A stretch of 64,000 nucleotides of DNA from an uncultured Tateyamaria sp. (GCF_947497045.1 NZ_CANMEU010000002.1:496001-560000); one strand, 5' to 3'; counted from the stretch's first letter, positions 28,900-39,135 are shown. Made by a program: numbers and translations. The notes: a model not told the origin generated them from the sequence alone.

Positions 28900-29751
28900 C
28901 TAGCTGCGCATCGCTTTGGCAAGGGCGGCGGCCTCGACCACCCTGTCCATGTCGAGGCCTGTGTCATAGCCAAGCCGGGACAGGTGCAACGCAACCGCTT
29001 CGGTCGCCACATTTCCGGCAGCTCCCGGCGCGAAAGGGCATCCGCCCAACCCACCCACAGCCGCATCAAACACCCGCACACCCAGACTGAGCGAGACATC
29101 GATATTGTCCATCGCCCGGCCCCCGGTGTCATGGTAATGGCCCGCCAAGCGGCCCACGGGGACCACATCGCGCACCGCCAGCAGCATGCGTGCAATCGCA
29201 TCCGGCGTGCCGCGCCCGATAGTGTCCCCAAGGCTGATCTCGTAACAGCCCATCGCAAACAGCCGATCCGCGACCTGCGCCACAGCAGCAGGGTCCACCG
29301 CGCCGTCATAGGGGCATTCGACCACGCAAGACACATAGCCCCGCACCGGCAGATCAATGGCGCGCGCGGCTGCGATGACAGGGGCAAAGCGATCAAGCGA
29401 CTCCTCAATGGTGGCGTTGATATTGGCCTTGGAGAATCCTTCGCTGGCCGAGGCAAACACGGCCACCTCATCCGCCCCTGCCGCCAGCGCATCCTCGTAG
29501 CCGCGCATGTTGGGCGTCAGCGCGCCATAGCGCACCCCCTCCGCACGCATGATCTTGGCCAGCACATCGCCGCTGCCTGCCATTTGGGGCACCCATTTGG
29601 GACTTACGAAACTGGCGCACTCGATACGCCTGAACCCCGCCCCGCTGAGACAATCGATCAGCGCGACCTTGTCCGCCACCGCGATCTCGCTTGCTTCGTT
29701 TTGCAAACCATCGCGCGGGCCCACTTCGTAGATTTCGACACGTCCTGCCAT
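28900..29751 (-). CDS. liuE: hydroxymethylglutaryl-CoA lyase
   Basis: A 283-residue TIM-barrel lyase that splits HMG-CoA into acetyl-CoA and acetoacetate, the last step of leucine catabolism. Motifs: YEVGPRDGLQNE at the N-terminus (catalytic Arg/Asp), FVSPKWVPQM, HYHDTGGRAMDNI (metal His pair) and GLGGCPFAPGAAGNVATE with the active-site Cys loop. Start ATG at 29751 follows the GST stop by 1 bp; the longer ORF would overlap the GST gene. Confidence 0.95.
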   Translation of the reverse strand: MAGRVEIYEVGPRDGLQNEASEIAVADKVALIDCLSGAGFRRIECASFVSPKWVPQMAGSGDVLAKIMRAEGVRYGALTPNMRGYEDALAAGADEVAVFASASEGFSKANINATIEESLDRFAPVIAAARAIDLPVRGYVSCVVECPYDGAVDPAAVAQVADRLFAMGCYEISLGDTIGRGTPDAIARMLLAVRDVVPVGRLAGHYHDTGGRAMDNIDVSLSLGVRVFDAAVGGLGGCPFAPGAAGNVATEAVALHLSRLGYDTGLDMDRVVEAAALAKAMRS

Positions 29752-29752
29752 C

Positions 29753-30418
29753 TTATCCCTCCCAGACCGGATAGAAGTCCCGAGCGTAAAGGCCACCCCC
29801 CGTCTGGGGCAAGCACGACGTAAACGCGGGCCGTGCGGTGATCCGCGCATACCATGCCGCCGTCTCGGGGTGATTGTTGAGCGGCGCGAAATGCCGTGCC
29901 ATGTAAACCGCCTGCCCGACCGAGATGTCAGCCGCACTGAACCCGGAGGTCAGCAGATAGTCGCGGTTTTCCACCGGCGTGGACAGCCGCGCCTCAATCG
30001 CGTCATAGCATTTGGCAATCCGCGCCGCCTCCAGCTTCATTACGATGGCACTGCGCATGTGATCTTCATAGAGCATGATGTGTTGCTGGGTCAGGGCCGC
30101 CACATGCTGGCTGATCGTTTCGGCAAAATGCACCCAAACGAGCCACGCCATCCGGTCCGGGCTGTCCACACCGCGCCCCATCCGGTCGGGGCTGAAGCGT
30201 TCGCACAGGTATTGCGTGATCGCGCCCGTCTCGAACATCCGCTCGCCGTCGATTTCGAGGGCAGGCACCCGACCCGCCGGACTGAGGCTCAGAAATTCGG
30301 GGCGGCGCAGCGATTTGTCGAAGGGGTGGACCGTGACCCGAAACGGGATGTCGAGTTCATAAAGCAGCCACAGCGTGCGCATCGACCGGCTTTGCGGGCA
30401 GTGATGGAGCGTGATCAT
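29753..30418 (-). CDS. glutathione S-transferase family protein (first of two adjacent)
   Basis: A 221-residue protein with a thioredoxin-like N-terminus (ITLHHCPQSRSMRTLWLLYELDIPF, PAGRVPALEIDGERMFETGAITQYL) that gives the Ser/Cys region and the cis-Pro/ESxAI-type glutathione site, then a helical C-terminal domain. It overlaps the second GST gene by 4 bp and is 1 bp from the lyase. Substrate unknown. GSTs are not needed for the textbook leucine pathway, so a side function such as thioester or reactive intermediate handling is inferred. Confidence 0.88.
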   Translation of the reverse strand: MITLHHCPQSRSMRTLWLLYELDIPFRVTVHPFDKSLRRPEFLSLSPAGRVPALEIDGERMFETGAITQYLCERFSPDRMGRGVDSPDRMAWLVWVHFAETISQHVAALTQQHIMLYEDHMRSAIVMKLEAARIAKCYDAIEARLSTPVENRDYLLTSGFSAADISVGQAVYMARHFAPLNNHPETAAWYARITARPAFTSCLPQTGGGLYARDFYPVWEG

Positions 30419-31056
30419 GGTTTCTCCTTGCGGGGGTCTGGCCAGTCGGGCCGGGTGTCGAGAAATGCGGGCTGCGCGGCCAGCGCGTTGAACCAGCGGT
30501 CAAGTGCAGGTCGCTCGGCCAGCGCCGCCGCCCCCTCTGGCACCATCTGAAAGGCATCGACCATGGGTGCGAGGTGGCAATCAGCAGAGGTCAACGTGAC
30601 GCCGTCAAGCACGTCGCCACCTTTCGCAATCGAATCGAGCATGTCCAGCACCACGCCGCTCGCCTCAAGCCCTGCACGCAATTGATCGGGGTCCGCCTCT
30701 TCGCCCATGACGGGGCGAAACCAGCCATGGGAAAACACCTGTCGTACCAGCGGCCAGTAGCCGTAGGAATCAACAATCCCGCCGACCTGCGCCACGCGGG
30801 CTTGCACAACGGGCGGCGCGCCCTTGCCGCGATGGGCCTCGCACCAGCGCAGGATCGCCGCCGTCTCGTAGATTGTTGCCCCGTCGACATACAGCGTCGG
30901 CACCCGGCCCATCGGATGACCCGTGGCGCGTGCCCCCGCCGCCTCGAACGGATCGACCTCGGTATAGCCATAGGTGCACCCAGCCAGATGCAGCCCCATC
31001 CGCGCGGCCCGAGTGTAGACGCTGTAGACATAGCCAGTGAGGTGCAGGTCGCTCAC
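30415..31056 (-). CDS. glutathione S-transferase family protein (second, GTG start)
   Basis: A 213-residue GST-fold protein: HLTGYVYSVYTRAARMGLHLAG, HPMGRVPTLYVDGATIYETAAILRWCEAH. The start codon at 31056 is GTG, placed in a 4-bp GTGA overlap with the mccA stop. Only distantly like its neighbour, so the pair is not a recent duplication. It lies inside the leucine operon between mccA and the other GST gene. Confidence 0.86.
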   Translation of the reverse strand: MSDLHLTGYVYSVYTRAARMGLHLAGCTYGYTEVDPFEAAGARATGHPMGRVPTLYVDGATIYETAAILRWCEAHRGKGAPPVVQARVAQVGGIVDSYGYWPLVRQVFSHGWFRPVMGEEADPDQLRAGLEASGVVLDMLDSIAKGGDVLDGVTLTSADCHLAPMVDAFQMVPEGAAALAERPALDRWFNALAAQPAFLDTRPDWPDPRKEKP

Positions 31057-32993
31057 GCGTCACCCTCATCCTCGAGCCGGACAAGCGCCGCCCCGGCCAC
31101 GACCTGATCGCCCGTCGCGGCGAGCACTTCGGCCACCACCCCGTCGCGCGCGGCAAGCAGGGCGTGTTCCATCTTCATCGCTTCGAGAACGGCCAACCTG
31201 TCGCCCTTGGCCACCAGCGCCCCTTCGGTTGCAAACACCGCCCTCAATACGCCGGGCATGGGGGCGAGGATCACATTGCCATCCCCGCCCACGCTCGCCG
31301 CGACATCCAGCGGGTCGATATGGGCATAGGTGATGCCATAGGCGTCAAACACGGTGGCCGTGCCCTCCGCGCAGGCCACCTCCGGAGCGGGATCGCCGTC
31401 GATGCGCCAGGTTCCATGCCGGCGCACGGCGGTCAGGGAATGCCCCCCAACCTGCCACTGCTGCGTGTCAGGTCCAAGAACCTGCACCTGCACGTCCAGA
31501 ACGTCATCCCCCCACTTCAGCCCAATCGTCTGGGTGTTCGCGCCCCAAAGGGTGAACCCGGCCATCAGCCCCGGCGCATCGAGCCGGGTCAGGGCCATGG
31601 CGGCAGCCACCGCGTGGCGGGCCTGCGGCGCGTTGACCGCCGTAAGATCGGCAAGATCACGCGCGATCAGCCCTGTGTCGACCTCGCCCCGACCGAAACC
31701 CGCGTGATCCGCAAGTGCGCCCAGAAAGGCGAGGTTCGTGACCGTGCCCGCCACCTGGGTGCCAGCCAAGGCCGCAGACAAGCGGCGCAAGGCCACGGCG
31801 CGGGTGGGGCCGTGCACAATCACCTTGGCAATCATCGGATCGTAAAACGGGCTGATCTCATCGCCTGCGCGCACCCCACTGTCGGCCCGCGCTGTTTCGG
31901 GGAACGCCAGATGGGTCAGTGTGCCGGTCGCGGGCAGAAACCCTGCGGGGACGTTTTCGGCATATAGGCGCGCCTCGAAAGCGTGGCCGTCGATGTGCAA
32001 TTCGTCTTGCGCCTTGGGCAACCCTTCGCCAGCGGCCACGCGCAATTGCCACTCGACCAGATCGACGCCCGTGATGGCCTCGGTCACGGGATGTTCGACC
32101 TGAAGACGGGTGTTCATCTCCATGAAAAAGAACCCGTCAGTGCGCAGGGGGCCGGACCCGTCCACGATGAATTCAACCGTGCCCGCGCCTTTGTAACCAA
32201 TGGCTTCGGCCGCTTTCACCGCCGCGTCACCCATGGCCGCACGCATCTGGGGCGTCATGCCGGGGGCCGGAGCCTCTTCGATCACTTTCTGGTGGCGGCG
32301 TTGCAGGGAACAGTCCCGCTCGAACAGGTGGACGGCGCGGGTGCCGTCGCCAAAGATCTGCACCTCGATATGGCGCGGATGGGTTACAAATTTCTCGACC
32401 AGCACATCCGGGTTGCCAAAGGCGGTCTTTGCCTCGGAGCGGGCGCTGGCCAGCGCGTCGGTAAAGCCCTCCGCCGCCTCAACCAGACGCATGCCCTTGC
32501 CCCCGCCCCCCGCGACGGCCTTGATCAGCACCGGATAGCCCATCTTGGCCGCTTCATCCGCCAGCAGCGCGTCATCCTGATCCGCCCCGTGATAGCCCGG
32601 CACGACCGGCACGCCCGCCTCAACCATCAGTATCTTCGCCGCATCCTTGAGACCCATGGCGCGGATGGCCTTGGCCGAGGGGCCGATAAAGGTGAGGCCC
32701 GCGGCCGCGACCGCTTCGACGAAATCCGGGTTCTCGGACAGAAAGCCATAGCCGGGATGGATCGCCCGCGCGCCCGTGTCCAATGCGGCCTGAATAATCA
32801 CATCACCGCGCAGATAGCTGTCAGCCGGGGCCGCGCCGCCGATATGGACCGCGCGGTCCGCCATCGCCACATGCTTGGCCTGCGCATCCGCGTCCGAATA
32901 GACGGCCACACAGGTCACCCCCATGGCCTGGGCCGTTTCCATCACACGGCACGCGATCTCGCCCCGGTTCGCAATCAGGATCGTGTCAAACAT
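31053..32993 (-). CDS. mccA: methylcrotonyl-CoA carboxylase alpha (biotin-carrying) subunit
   Basis: A 646-residue protein with a biotin carboxylase (residues about 1-450: ILIANRGEIACRVM, GGGGKGMRLVE, FMEMNTRLQVEHPVTE) and a C-terminal biotinyl domain with the modified Lys in VLEAMKMEHAL. With MccB it carboxylates 3-methylcrotonyl-CoA in leucine breakdown. ATG at 32993, 63 bp after mccB; BirA encoded at 5561-6310 is the expected modifying enzyme. Related acyl-CoA carboxylases are similar, so the assignment leans on context. Confidence 0.93.
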   Translation of the reverse strand: MFDTILIANRGEIACRVMETAQAMGVTCVAVYSDADAQAKHVAMADRAVHIGGAAPADSYLRGDVIIQAALDTGARAIHPGYGFLSENPDFVEAVAAAGLTFIGPSAKAIRAMGLKDAAKILMVEAGVPVVPGYHGADQDDALLADEAAKMGYPVLIKAVAGGGGKGMRLVEAAEGFTDALASARSEAKTAFGNPDVLVEKFVTHPRHIEVQIFGDGTRAVHLFERDCSLQRRHQKVIEEAPAPGMTPQMRAAMGDAAVKAAEAIGYKGAGTVEFIVDGSGPLRTDGFFFMEMNTRLQVEHPVTEAITGVDLVEWQLRVAAGEGLPKAQDELHIDGHAFEARLYAENVPAGFLPATGTLTHLAFPETARADSGVRAGDEISPFYDPMIAKVIVHGPTRAVALRRLSAALAGTQVAGTVTNLAFLGALADHAGFGRGEVDTGLIARDLADLTAVNAPQARHAVAAAMALTRLDAPGLMAGFTLWGANTQTIGLKWGDDVLDVQVQVLGPDTQQWQVGGHSLTAVRRHGTWRIDGDPAPEVACAEGTATVFDAYGITYAHIDPLDVAASVGGDGNVILAPMPGVLRAVFATEGALVAKGDRLAVLEAMKMEHALLAARDGVVAEVLAATGDQVVAGAALVRLEDEGDA

Positions 32994-33056
32994 GGGCGGC
33001 CTCTCCATTTTGCAAGGTCGGGATCATCAGTTTGCAAACTTTTCTCATGGCCCGCA

Positions 33057-34661
33057 TCACATCCGGAACACGCCAAAGCGTGTTTCCTCAATCGGGGCAT
33101 TCAGCGCCGCACTCAGCGACAGGAACAGCACATCGCGCGCCTTGCGCGGATCGATCACGCCGTCATCCCACAACCGGGCCGAGGCATAAAGCGGATGGGC
33201 CTGTTCCTCGAACATATCGATTGTGGGTTGCTTGAAGGCGGCCTCTTCCTCTACTGACCACGCGCCCCCGCCCCGCTCGATCGCGTCACGCTTGACGGTG
33301 GCCAGCACGCCTGCGGCTTGCGCGCCGCCCATGACCGAAATGCGACTATTGGGCCAGGACCACAGGAACCGGGGCGAATAGGCGCGCCCCGCCATCCCGT
33401 AATTGCCCGCCCCGAACGAGCCACCCACCAGCATCGTGACCTTTGGCACAGATGTGGTGGCAACAGCCGTGACCATCTTGGCCCCGTGCCGGGCGATCCC
33501 TTCGTTCTCGTATTGGCGCCCCACCATGAAGCCGGTGATATTTTGCAGGAACACCAAGGGGATACGGCGTTGCGAACAAAGTTCGATAAAATGCGCGCCC
33601 TTTTGGGCCGCTTCGGAAAACAGCACACCGTTGTTGGCGATGATGCCCACGGGGCAGCCCTTGATATGGGCGAACCCACAGACGAGTGTCTCGCCAAAGC
33701 GCGCCTTGAACGCATCAAAGCGCGACCCATCAACCAGCCGCGCGATCACCTCGTGAATGTCGTAAGGGGTGCGCAGATCGGCGGGGACCACGCCCAGAAT
33801 TTCGTCAGGGTCATAGGCGGGCGCTTCGGGCGATTGCCACTGCACGGTGGCGGGCTTGGTACGGTTCAGATGCCCCACGGCGCGGCGGGCCAGAGCGAGG
33901 GCATGGGCGTCATCCTCGGCCAGATAGTCAGCGACGCCCGACAGCCGCGTGTGTACGTCACCGCCGCCCAGATCCTCGGCGCTCACGACCTCGCCCGTCG
34001 CAGCCTTGACCAGCGGTGGCCCCGCCAGAAAGATCGTGCCCTGATCACGCACGATGATCGTCACATCCGACATCGCGGGCACATAGGCCCCTCCGGCGGT
34101 ACACGATCCCATCACCACGGCAATCTGCGCAATCCCCTTGGCCGACATTTGCGCCTGATTGAAAAAAATGCGCCCGAAATGATCACGGTCGGGAAACACC
34201 TCGTCCTGATTGGGCAGGTTCGCACCGCCGCTGTCGACGAGGTAGATGCAGGGCAGATGGTTCTGTTCCGCAATTTCCTGGGCGCGCAGGTGCTTTTTGA
34301 CGGTCATGGGGTAGTAGGTGCCGCCCTTCACCGTCGCATCGTTGCACAGGATCATCACGTCCTGTCCCATGACCTGCCCGATGCCCGCGATCACACCCGC
34401 ACAAGGGGCCGCACTGCCATAAAGGCCGTGCGCCGCCGTCGCGCCCACCTCAAGAAACGGGCTGCCGGGATCAAGCAGGTTGGCGACCCGGTCACGGGGC
34501 AGCATCTTGCCCCGGCTCAAATGCCGTTCGCGGGATTTTTCACCACCCCCCATCGCGGCAGCCTGCGCAGCGGTCTGTACGTCCTTCAGCGCGGCAAGAT
34601 GGGCGGCCGTATTGGCCTTGAACGCCTCTGATGAGGGCAGCGCCTGCGAGGTGAGTTTCAT
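33057..34661 (-). CDS. mccB: methylcrotonyl-CoA carboxylase beta (carboxyltransferase) subunit
   Basis: A 534-residue carboxyltransferase of the crotonase superfamily. Typical segments: [71 protein letters not shown] and [14 protein letters not shown]. Length and the [15 protein letters not shown]-type loop match the MccB branch. It overlaps the acyl-CoA synthetase gene by 4 bp. Confidence 0.94.
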   Translation of the reverse strand: MKLTSQALPSSEAFKANTAAHLAALKDVQTAAQAAAMGGGEKSRERHLSRGKMLPRDRVANLLDPGSPFLEVGATAAHGLYGSAAPCAGVIAGIGQVMGQDVMILCNDATVKGGTYYPMTVKKHLRAQEIAEQNHLPCIYLVDSGGANLPNQDEVFPDRDHFGRIFFNQAQMSAKGIAQIAVVMGSCTAGGAYVPAMSDVTIIVRDQGTIFLAGPPLVKAATGEVVSAEDLGGGDVHTRLSGVADYLAEDDAHALALARRAVGHLNRTKPATVQWQSPEAPAYDPDEILGVVPADLRTPYDIHEVIARLVDGSRFDAFKARFGETLVCGFAHIKGCPVGIIANNGVLFSEAAQKGAHFIELCSQRRIPLVFLQNITGFMVGRQYENEGIARHGAKMVTAVATTSVPKVTMLVGGSFGAGNYGMAGRAYSPRFLWSWPNSRISVMGGAQAAGVLATVKRDAIERGGGAWSVEEEAAFKQPTIDMFEEQAHPLYASARLWDDGVIDPRKARDVLFLSLSAALNAPIEETRFGVFRM

Positions 34662-36130
34662 GGTCTGTCTCCGATTTCCGCGGCGGCGCGGGCTTTGAGT
34701 TCTTTGCGGATCACCTTGCCGGTGACCGTCATGGGCAATTCATTCAAAAAGGTGATTTCCCTTGGGTATGAATAGCTTGCAAGGCGCTCTTTCACAAAGT
34801 CGCGCAATATGTCCGCTGTCACGTCTGCGTCCGGCTTGCGCACGACATAGGCTTTGACGATTTCGGTGCGCAACGGGTCGGGTTTGCCGACGACCCCCAC
34901 CGTGGCCACGTCCGGATGGGTCAGCAGACAATCCTCGATCTCGGCGGGGCCGATGCGGTAGCCCGCCGAAGTAATCACATCATCATCGCGCCCGACAAAG
35001 CGGATGTCGGGGCCGTCCTTCTGCCCGCGATCTCCGGTCAGCATCCAATCACCTCGGAACTTGGCAGCCGTTTCGTCCGCGCGGTTCCAATATTCCAGCA
35101 TCATGGATGGGGCACCGCGCCGCACGGCGATATCACCCTCATCTGCCGTTATTTCCCCATCCATATCAATTACTTCGACGTCAAACCCCGGCACGGCCCG
35201 CCCCATGTAGCCGGGGCGCACTGGAAGGCGGGCCGCGCAGTTTGAGACGACCATATTGCACTCGGTCTGGCCGTAAAATTCATTGATGGTCAGCCCAAGC
35301 GCGTTCTGACCCCACGCGAGCATCTCGGCCCCAAGCGGCTCCCCCCCGCTGGCGACAGAGCGCAGACCGGGAATGCGGGCGTCCGCGGTCTTGAGCATAC
35401 GCAAGGCAGTTGGTGGAAAAAATACATTTTTAACAGCAACTTGTCGGGTGATATTCATGCACTGCTCTGGGTCAAATTTCCCTATCCGGGCCGCGACTAC
35501 AGGCACCCCAAGTACAAGCCCCGGCATCAGCACATCAAACAGCCCGCCTATCCACGCCCAGTCCGCAGGGGTCCACAGGCAATCGCCCGGCTGACCAAGG
35601 TCATCATGGCTGAGGCTGACGCCCGGTACGTGCCCATCGAGCACCCCGTGACCATGCAACGCGCCCTTGGGTGTGCCGGTCGTGCCGGAGGTGTAGATCA
35701 ACACGGCGGGCGTGTCCGAAGTGGCCTGCGCAAACGGCACAGCTGCCCCCACAATACCCACCGCGCTTGCCTCCCAGCACTCTGCCAGTCCTCCCACCAA
35801 AGCCGCACCTTCAGCATCACTCAGCACAAGGTCAACCCCGGCATCCGACATGCGGGACGCGAGTGCTTCATGCTTGAAGAGTTTGAACAAAGGCACTGAA
35901 ATCGCACCGATTTTCCAGATCGCCAGATGTGCTGCTGCGCACCATGGGGACTGCGACAGCAGCACGCCAACCCGGTCGCCCGGTGCCACGCGATCCATCA
36001 GGGCGCGCGCCAGCCCGTTCGTCATCTCTGTCAGCGCGCCCGTGGTCACGTCACGGCGCGCACCATCCGTCAGATCGATGATCGCGAGCGTCTCGGCAGG
36101 ATGCGACAAGCATTGCGCGGCCATGTTCAT
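34658..36130 (-). CDS. AMP-forming acyl-CoA synthetase of the leucine operon
   Basis: A 490-residue ANL-superfamily ligase. The ATP loop [15 protein letters not shown], the core [11 protein letters not shown], the hinge MLTGDRG and the C-terminal catalytic Lys in GKVIRKELK are present. It would activate a carboxylic acid with ATP and CoA. In this operon isovalerate, methylcrotonate or acetoacetate are plausible substrates; the sequence alone does not decide. It overlaps the small protein gene upstream and mccB downstream by 4 bp each. Confidence 0.9.
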   Translation of the reverse strand: MNMAAQCLSHPAETLAIIDLTDGARRDVTTGALTEMTNGLARALMDRVAPGDRVGVLLSQSPWCAAAHLAIWKIGAISVPLFKLFKHEALASRMSDAGVDLVLSDAEGAALVGGLAECWEASAVGIVGAAVPFAQATSDTPAVLIYTSGTTGTPKGALHGHGVLDGHVPGVSLSHDDLGQPGDCLWTPADWAWIGGLFDVLMPGLVLGVPVVAARIGKFDPEQCMNITRQVAVKNVFFPPTALRMLKTADARIPGLRSVASGGEPLGAEMLAWGQNALGLTINEFYGQTECNMVVSNCAARLPVRPGYMGRAVPGFDVEVIDMDGEITADEGDIAVRRGAPSMMLEYWNRADETAAKFRGDWMLTGDRGQKDGPDIRFVGRDDDVITSAGYRIGPAEIEDCLLTHPDVATVGVVGKPDPLRTEIVKAYVVRKPDADVTADILRDFVKERLASYSYPREITFLNELPMTVTGKVIRKELKARAAAEIGDRP

Positions 36131-36399
36131 ATGCCGTCCTCCGGTGCGATCCGTACGGTGCCAAGACGGTCCACATGATACATGATCTCACCGCAGCGCA
36201 CCTGAAATACCACCTGCCCCGTACCTGCCCAACCAAGGCAGTCCGCGACTGTGCCGCCGTGCCTGGCCACATGCTGTGCAGCCACGGCGTTGATCACATC
36301 CGTTGCGTCCAGATCCAGCTGGCGCTGGCCAAGCCAGTAGCCCCCAAGGGCCGCAACCAGCACGAGGCTGGCCGTGGTGATCAGGACCGGGCGTGGCAT
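36127..36399 (-). CDS. small membrane-anchored protein coupled to ivd
   Basis: A 90-residue protein. The track start at 36402 is a GTG; the ATG at 36399 forms a TGATG overlap with the ivd stop and is preferred. An N-terminal hydrophobic segment (about 5-22) anchors or exports it; the rest (DATDVINAVAAQHVARHGGTVADCLGWAGTGQVVFQVRCGE) has two Cys likely to form a disulfide in the periplasm. No family recognised. Finding it inside an otherwise cytosolic leucine pathway is unexpected. Confidence 0.7.
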   Translation of the reverse strand: MPRPVLITTASLVLVAALGGYWLGQRQLDLDATDVINAVAAQHVARHGGTVADCLGWAGTGQVVFQVRCGEIMYHVDRLGTVRIAPEDGI

Positions 36400-37562
36400 C
36401 ACCCCATCGCCGTGACCAGTTCGCGCCCCACGAGCATCCGCCGGATTTCAGACGTGCCTGCCCCGATCTCCATCAACTTGGCGTCACGGAAAATACGGGC
36501 CACGGGTGCATCATTCAGGAACCCGGCCCCGCCCATCGCCTGCACCGCCTGATGCGCCTGGCTCATCGCGGCCTCCGAGGCATAAAGGCAGCAGGCCGCC
36601 GCATCCTGCCGTGTGACCGTGCCGCGATCACAGGCCTTGGCAACTTCGTAGACATAGGCGCGCGCCGAATTCATCGCCGTGTACATATCCGCAATCTTGC
36701 CCTGCATCAGCTGGAATGATCCGATGGGCTGGCCGAACTGGCGGCGTTCGGACAGGTAGGGCATGATTTCGTCCATGCAGGCAGCCATGATGCCAAGGCC
36801 GATGCCCGCCAGCACGACCCGTTCGTAATCCAGACCGGACATCAGCACAGACACGCCCCGCCCTTCTTCACCCAGCACGTTGTCAAAGGGGACTTCGACG
36901 TCTTCAAAGATCAGTTCGGCCGTGTTCGAGCCGCGCATCCCCAGCTTGTCAAAATGGGGCGAGGTCGAAAAACCCTTCATCGACTTTTCGATGAGGAATG
37001 CGGTGATGCCCTTGGGGCCCGCCTCGGGCTCGGTCTTGGCATAGACCACCAGCGTGTCCGCATCGGGGCCGTTGGTGATCCAGTATTTGGTGCCGTTCAG
37101 GATGTAGCGGTCGTTGCGCTTTTCCGCGTTCAGTTTCATGGAGACCACGTCCGATCCGGCCCCCGCTTCGGACATGGCAAGTGCGCCTACATGGGCACCA
37201 CTGACCAGCCCCGGCAGGTATCGCGCTTTTTGAGCGGGCGATCCGTTCAGGCTGATTTGATTAACGCACAGGTTGGAATGCGCACCATAGCTAAGGGAAA
37301 CCGAGGCGCTTGCCCGCGCCAGCTCCTCGACCGCCACCGTATGCGCGACATAGCCCATGCCCGCGCCGCCAAACTCTTCATCCACCGTGATACCAAGCAG
37401 GCCAAGCGCACCCATTTCGGGCCAGAGTTCGGGGGGAAAGGTGTTGGTCTGATCAATTCTGGCCGCCATCGGTTTGACCCGATCCTGCGCCCACCGATGC
37501 ACCATCTCGCGCAGCGCATTCACATCCTCGCCCAGATCAAACGTCATGGAATGGGTGAACAT
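36399..37562 (-). CDS. ivd: isovaleryl-CoA dehydrogenase
   Basis: A 387-residue FAD acyl-CoA dehydrogenase that oxidises isovaleryl-CoA, passing electrons to ETF. Visible: [72 protein letters not shown] with the Glu placement typical of isovaleryl-type enzymes, and [36 protein letters not shown] at 37562 has a GGGAGG ribosome site; the longer ORF reads through the promoter. First gene of the leucine operon. Confidence 0.95.
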   Translation of the reverse strand: MFTHSMTFDLGEDVNALREMVHRWAQDRVKPMAARIDQTNTFPPELWPEMGALGLLGITVDEEFGGAGMGYVAHTVAVEELARASASVSLSYGAHSNLCVNQISLNGSPAQKARYLPGLVSGAHVGALAMSEAGAGSDVVSMKLNAEKRNDRYILNGTKYWITNGPDADTLVVYAKTEPEAGPKGITAFLIEKSMKGFSTSPHFDKLGMRGSNTAELIFEDVEVPFDNVLGEEGRGVSVLMSGLDYERVVLAGIGLGIMAACMDEIMPYLSERRQFGQPIGSFQLMQGKIADMYTAMNSARAYVYEVAKACDRGTVTRQDAAACCLYASEAAMSQAHQAVQAMGGAGFLNDAPVARIFRDAKLMEIGAGTSEIRRMLVGRELVTAMG

Positions 37563-37578
37563 TGCGCGCCTCCCTGCT

Positions 37579-37602
37579 TTTAATGAACACTTGTTCATTA
37601 AA
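37579..37602. promoter_or_regulatory. perfect 11-2-11 palindromic operator of the leucine operon
   Basis: Arms TTTAATGAACA and TGTTCATTAAA flank two bases, every position pairing. It lies 17-40 bp upstream of the ivd start codon and overlaps the -10 box and likely transcription start, so a bound protein would repress. The size and symmetry fit a TetR-family regulator. No regulator gene is adjacent in this window. Confidence 0.8.
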
Positions 37603-37629
37603 TATATGCCCGCCACTCTTGTCTGTCGA
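37601..37629 (-). promoter_or_regulatory. sigma70-type promoter of the leucine operon
   Basis: On the minus strand TCGACA (37629-37624) and TATATT (37606-37601) are 17 bp apart, each one mismatch from consensus, ending 38 bp before the ivd ATG. The operator palindrome starts at the -10 box. Confidence 0.65.
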
Positions 37630-37847
37630 GCGTTCTTTCGTCTCAAGCGGAACCAAGCCGCCACACCCGCACATTCTCCCGTTGCGGTTACCGATCCAGA
37701 CGCGAATGGCGGGGACGTGTTTTCCGCCTCGCGTCCCATCATTTTCAAGAGGTTTCGGGTCAAACACATCTTTGATCAGCGCAATGACGCGTTGAACGAT
37801 GCAGCCCGTGGTCGCGAGACCCTGCGCAGTTCAGCGAAGGTGTCGCT
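37630..37847. other. 218-bp gap without a recognisable gene
   Basis: Between the ivd promoter and the DegT gene stop. A plus-strand ORF (37474-37872) crosses it but has no ribosome site and looks random. No hairpin with U-run is obvious next to the DegT stop. Confidence 0.5.
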
Positions 37848-39053
37848 TTATTCCGCGACGGCCGTCAACTGATAGACGGCCGAGACTTCGGACCGGATGA
37901 TCCGCGCGATAAGGGCGCAATCCTCAAGGCTGAAGGTCAGTGGAACCCGCATATCAACCACCCCGGCGAGGATGCGGTCGCTGGCGGCCATCGGTGCGGA
38001 CGGGGCATAACGCCAACTGTCATAGCGGCTGGTAAAGGCCACAGGTTCGGGCGCCCCAAACCATTTAAGCTCGACCCCGCGTGCCTTGCAGCGGTCAATC
38101 ACCTCGACCACCCGATCCGCCGCCCAGTCCAGCAACAGAAACTGAATGGAAGAGCCGACGATGGTTTCCTTCTCGTGTCGTTCAACGATGTGCAGACCGG
38201 GCGTGTTGCGCAATCCGGCTTCAAGCGCATAGTATCGTTCGTTCCAGCGGGCGCATTGCGTTGCCAGGTCGGCCACTTGCGGACGCAGGATGGCGGCGCG
38301 CAGGTTATCCATCCGCCCCGAGATATTGGGCGTGGTGTATTTCAGATCGGCAAAGGCCTCGGGCGGGGGGGCCGCGAGGTGGCGTTCGAACAGCATGTAG
38401 CTGCCGGATAACATGACGGATTTTGCAGCCAGATGCGGATCGTCCGTCACCAGAAATCCGCCCTCGCCCGAATTGACGTGTTTGTAGGTCTGACAGGAAT
38501 AGCAGCCGATCACACCATGTCGCCCAGATGGCACCCCGTGCCAGGCCGCTCCCATGGTGTGTGCGCAATCCTCGACCACTTGCACACCTGCCGCGTCACA
38601 CATCGCCATCAACCGATCCATGTCACAAATGTGCCCGCGCATATGACTGAGCAGCAGGACGCGGGCTTGGTCCAGCTTGGCTGCGAGATCATCAAGGTCG
38701 ATGGTCAGCCCTTCGGTCACGCCCACGAAGACCGGGGTCGCGCCCACGGACGCAATCGCACCCGGCACCGGCGCAAGCGTGAACGCATTGGACAACACCC
38801 TGTCACCCGGACCCACGCCAAGGGCCCGCAGGGCGGTCCCCATCGCATAGCCACCCGAGGCAACGGCAAGGCAGTATTTCGCCCCCACGGTGGCCGCAAA
38901 TTCCTGTTCCAGCAGCGCGGTTTCGGACAGCTCGTCAGGGGCCGTGTTGTAGCGGTGCAAACGCCCATGGCGCAGGACAGCAAGTGCTGCTGCAATCCCG
39001 GCCTCGGGGATGGGGTCTTGCTGTGTGAAGCTGCCGGTAAATCGTTCTGTCAT
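37848..39053 (-). CDS. DegT/DnrJ/EryC1/StrS-family PLP aminotransferase
   Basis: A 401-residue PLP-dependent enzyme of the sugar aminotransferase fold. The substrate loop LAVASGGYAMGTALRALG, the Asp before the cofactor ring in VVEDCAHTMGA, and the Schiff-base Lys in YSCQTYKHVNSGEGG are visible. These enzymes usually aminate keto-sugars for surface polysaccharides, but no nucleotide-sugar genes adjoin it; it sits alone between ivd and gph. Start ATG at 39053. Exact substrate unknown. Confidence 0.9.
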   Translation of the reverse strand: MTERFTGSFTQQDPIPEAGIAAALAVLRHGRLHRYNTAPDELSETALLEQEFAATVGAKYCLAVASGGYAMGTALRALGVGPGDRVLSNAFTLAPVPGAIASVGATPVFVGVTEGLTIDLDDLAAKLDQARVLLLSHMRGHICDMDRLMAMCDAAGVQVVEDCAHTMGAAWHGVPSGRHGVIGCYSCQTYKHVNSGEGGFLVTDDPHLAAKSVMLSGSYMLFERHLAAPPPEAFADLKYTTPNISGRMDNLRAAILRPQVADLATQCARWNERYYALEAGLRNTPGLHIVERHEKETIVGSSIQFLLLDWAADRVVEVIDRCKARGVELKWFGAPEPVAFTSRYDSWRYAPSAPMAASDRILAGVVDMRVPLTFSLEDCALIARIIRSEVSAVYQLTAVAE

Positions 39054-39135
39054 GGCTTATGTCTGCTGGAGATCGCGGGGGTGCGTCAAGGCAAAGGCGC
39101 GCGATTTGAGGCTTTGAAATCGGGGCTGTCGTTTC

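Noticed and set aside
37474-37872. Plus-strand ORF in the gap between ivd and the DegT gene, considered as the missing TetR regulator
   Set aside because: Its sequence has no helix-turn-helix and no ribosome site, and it begins inside ivd on the other strand.
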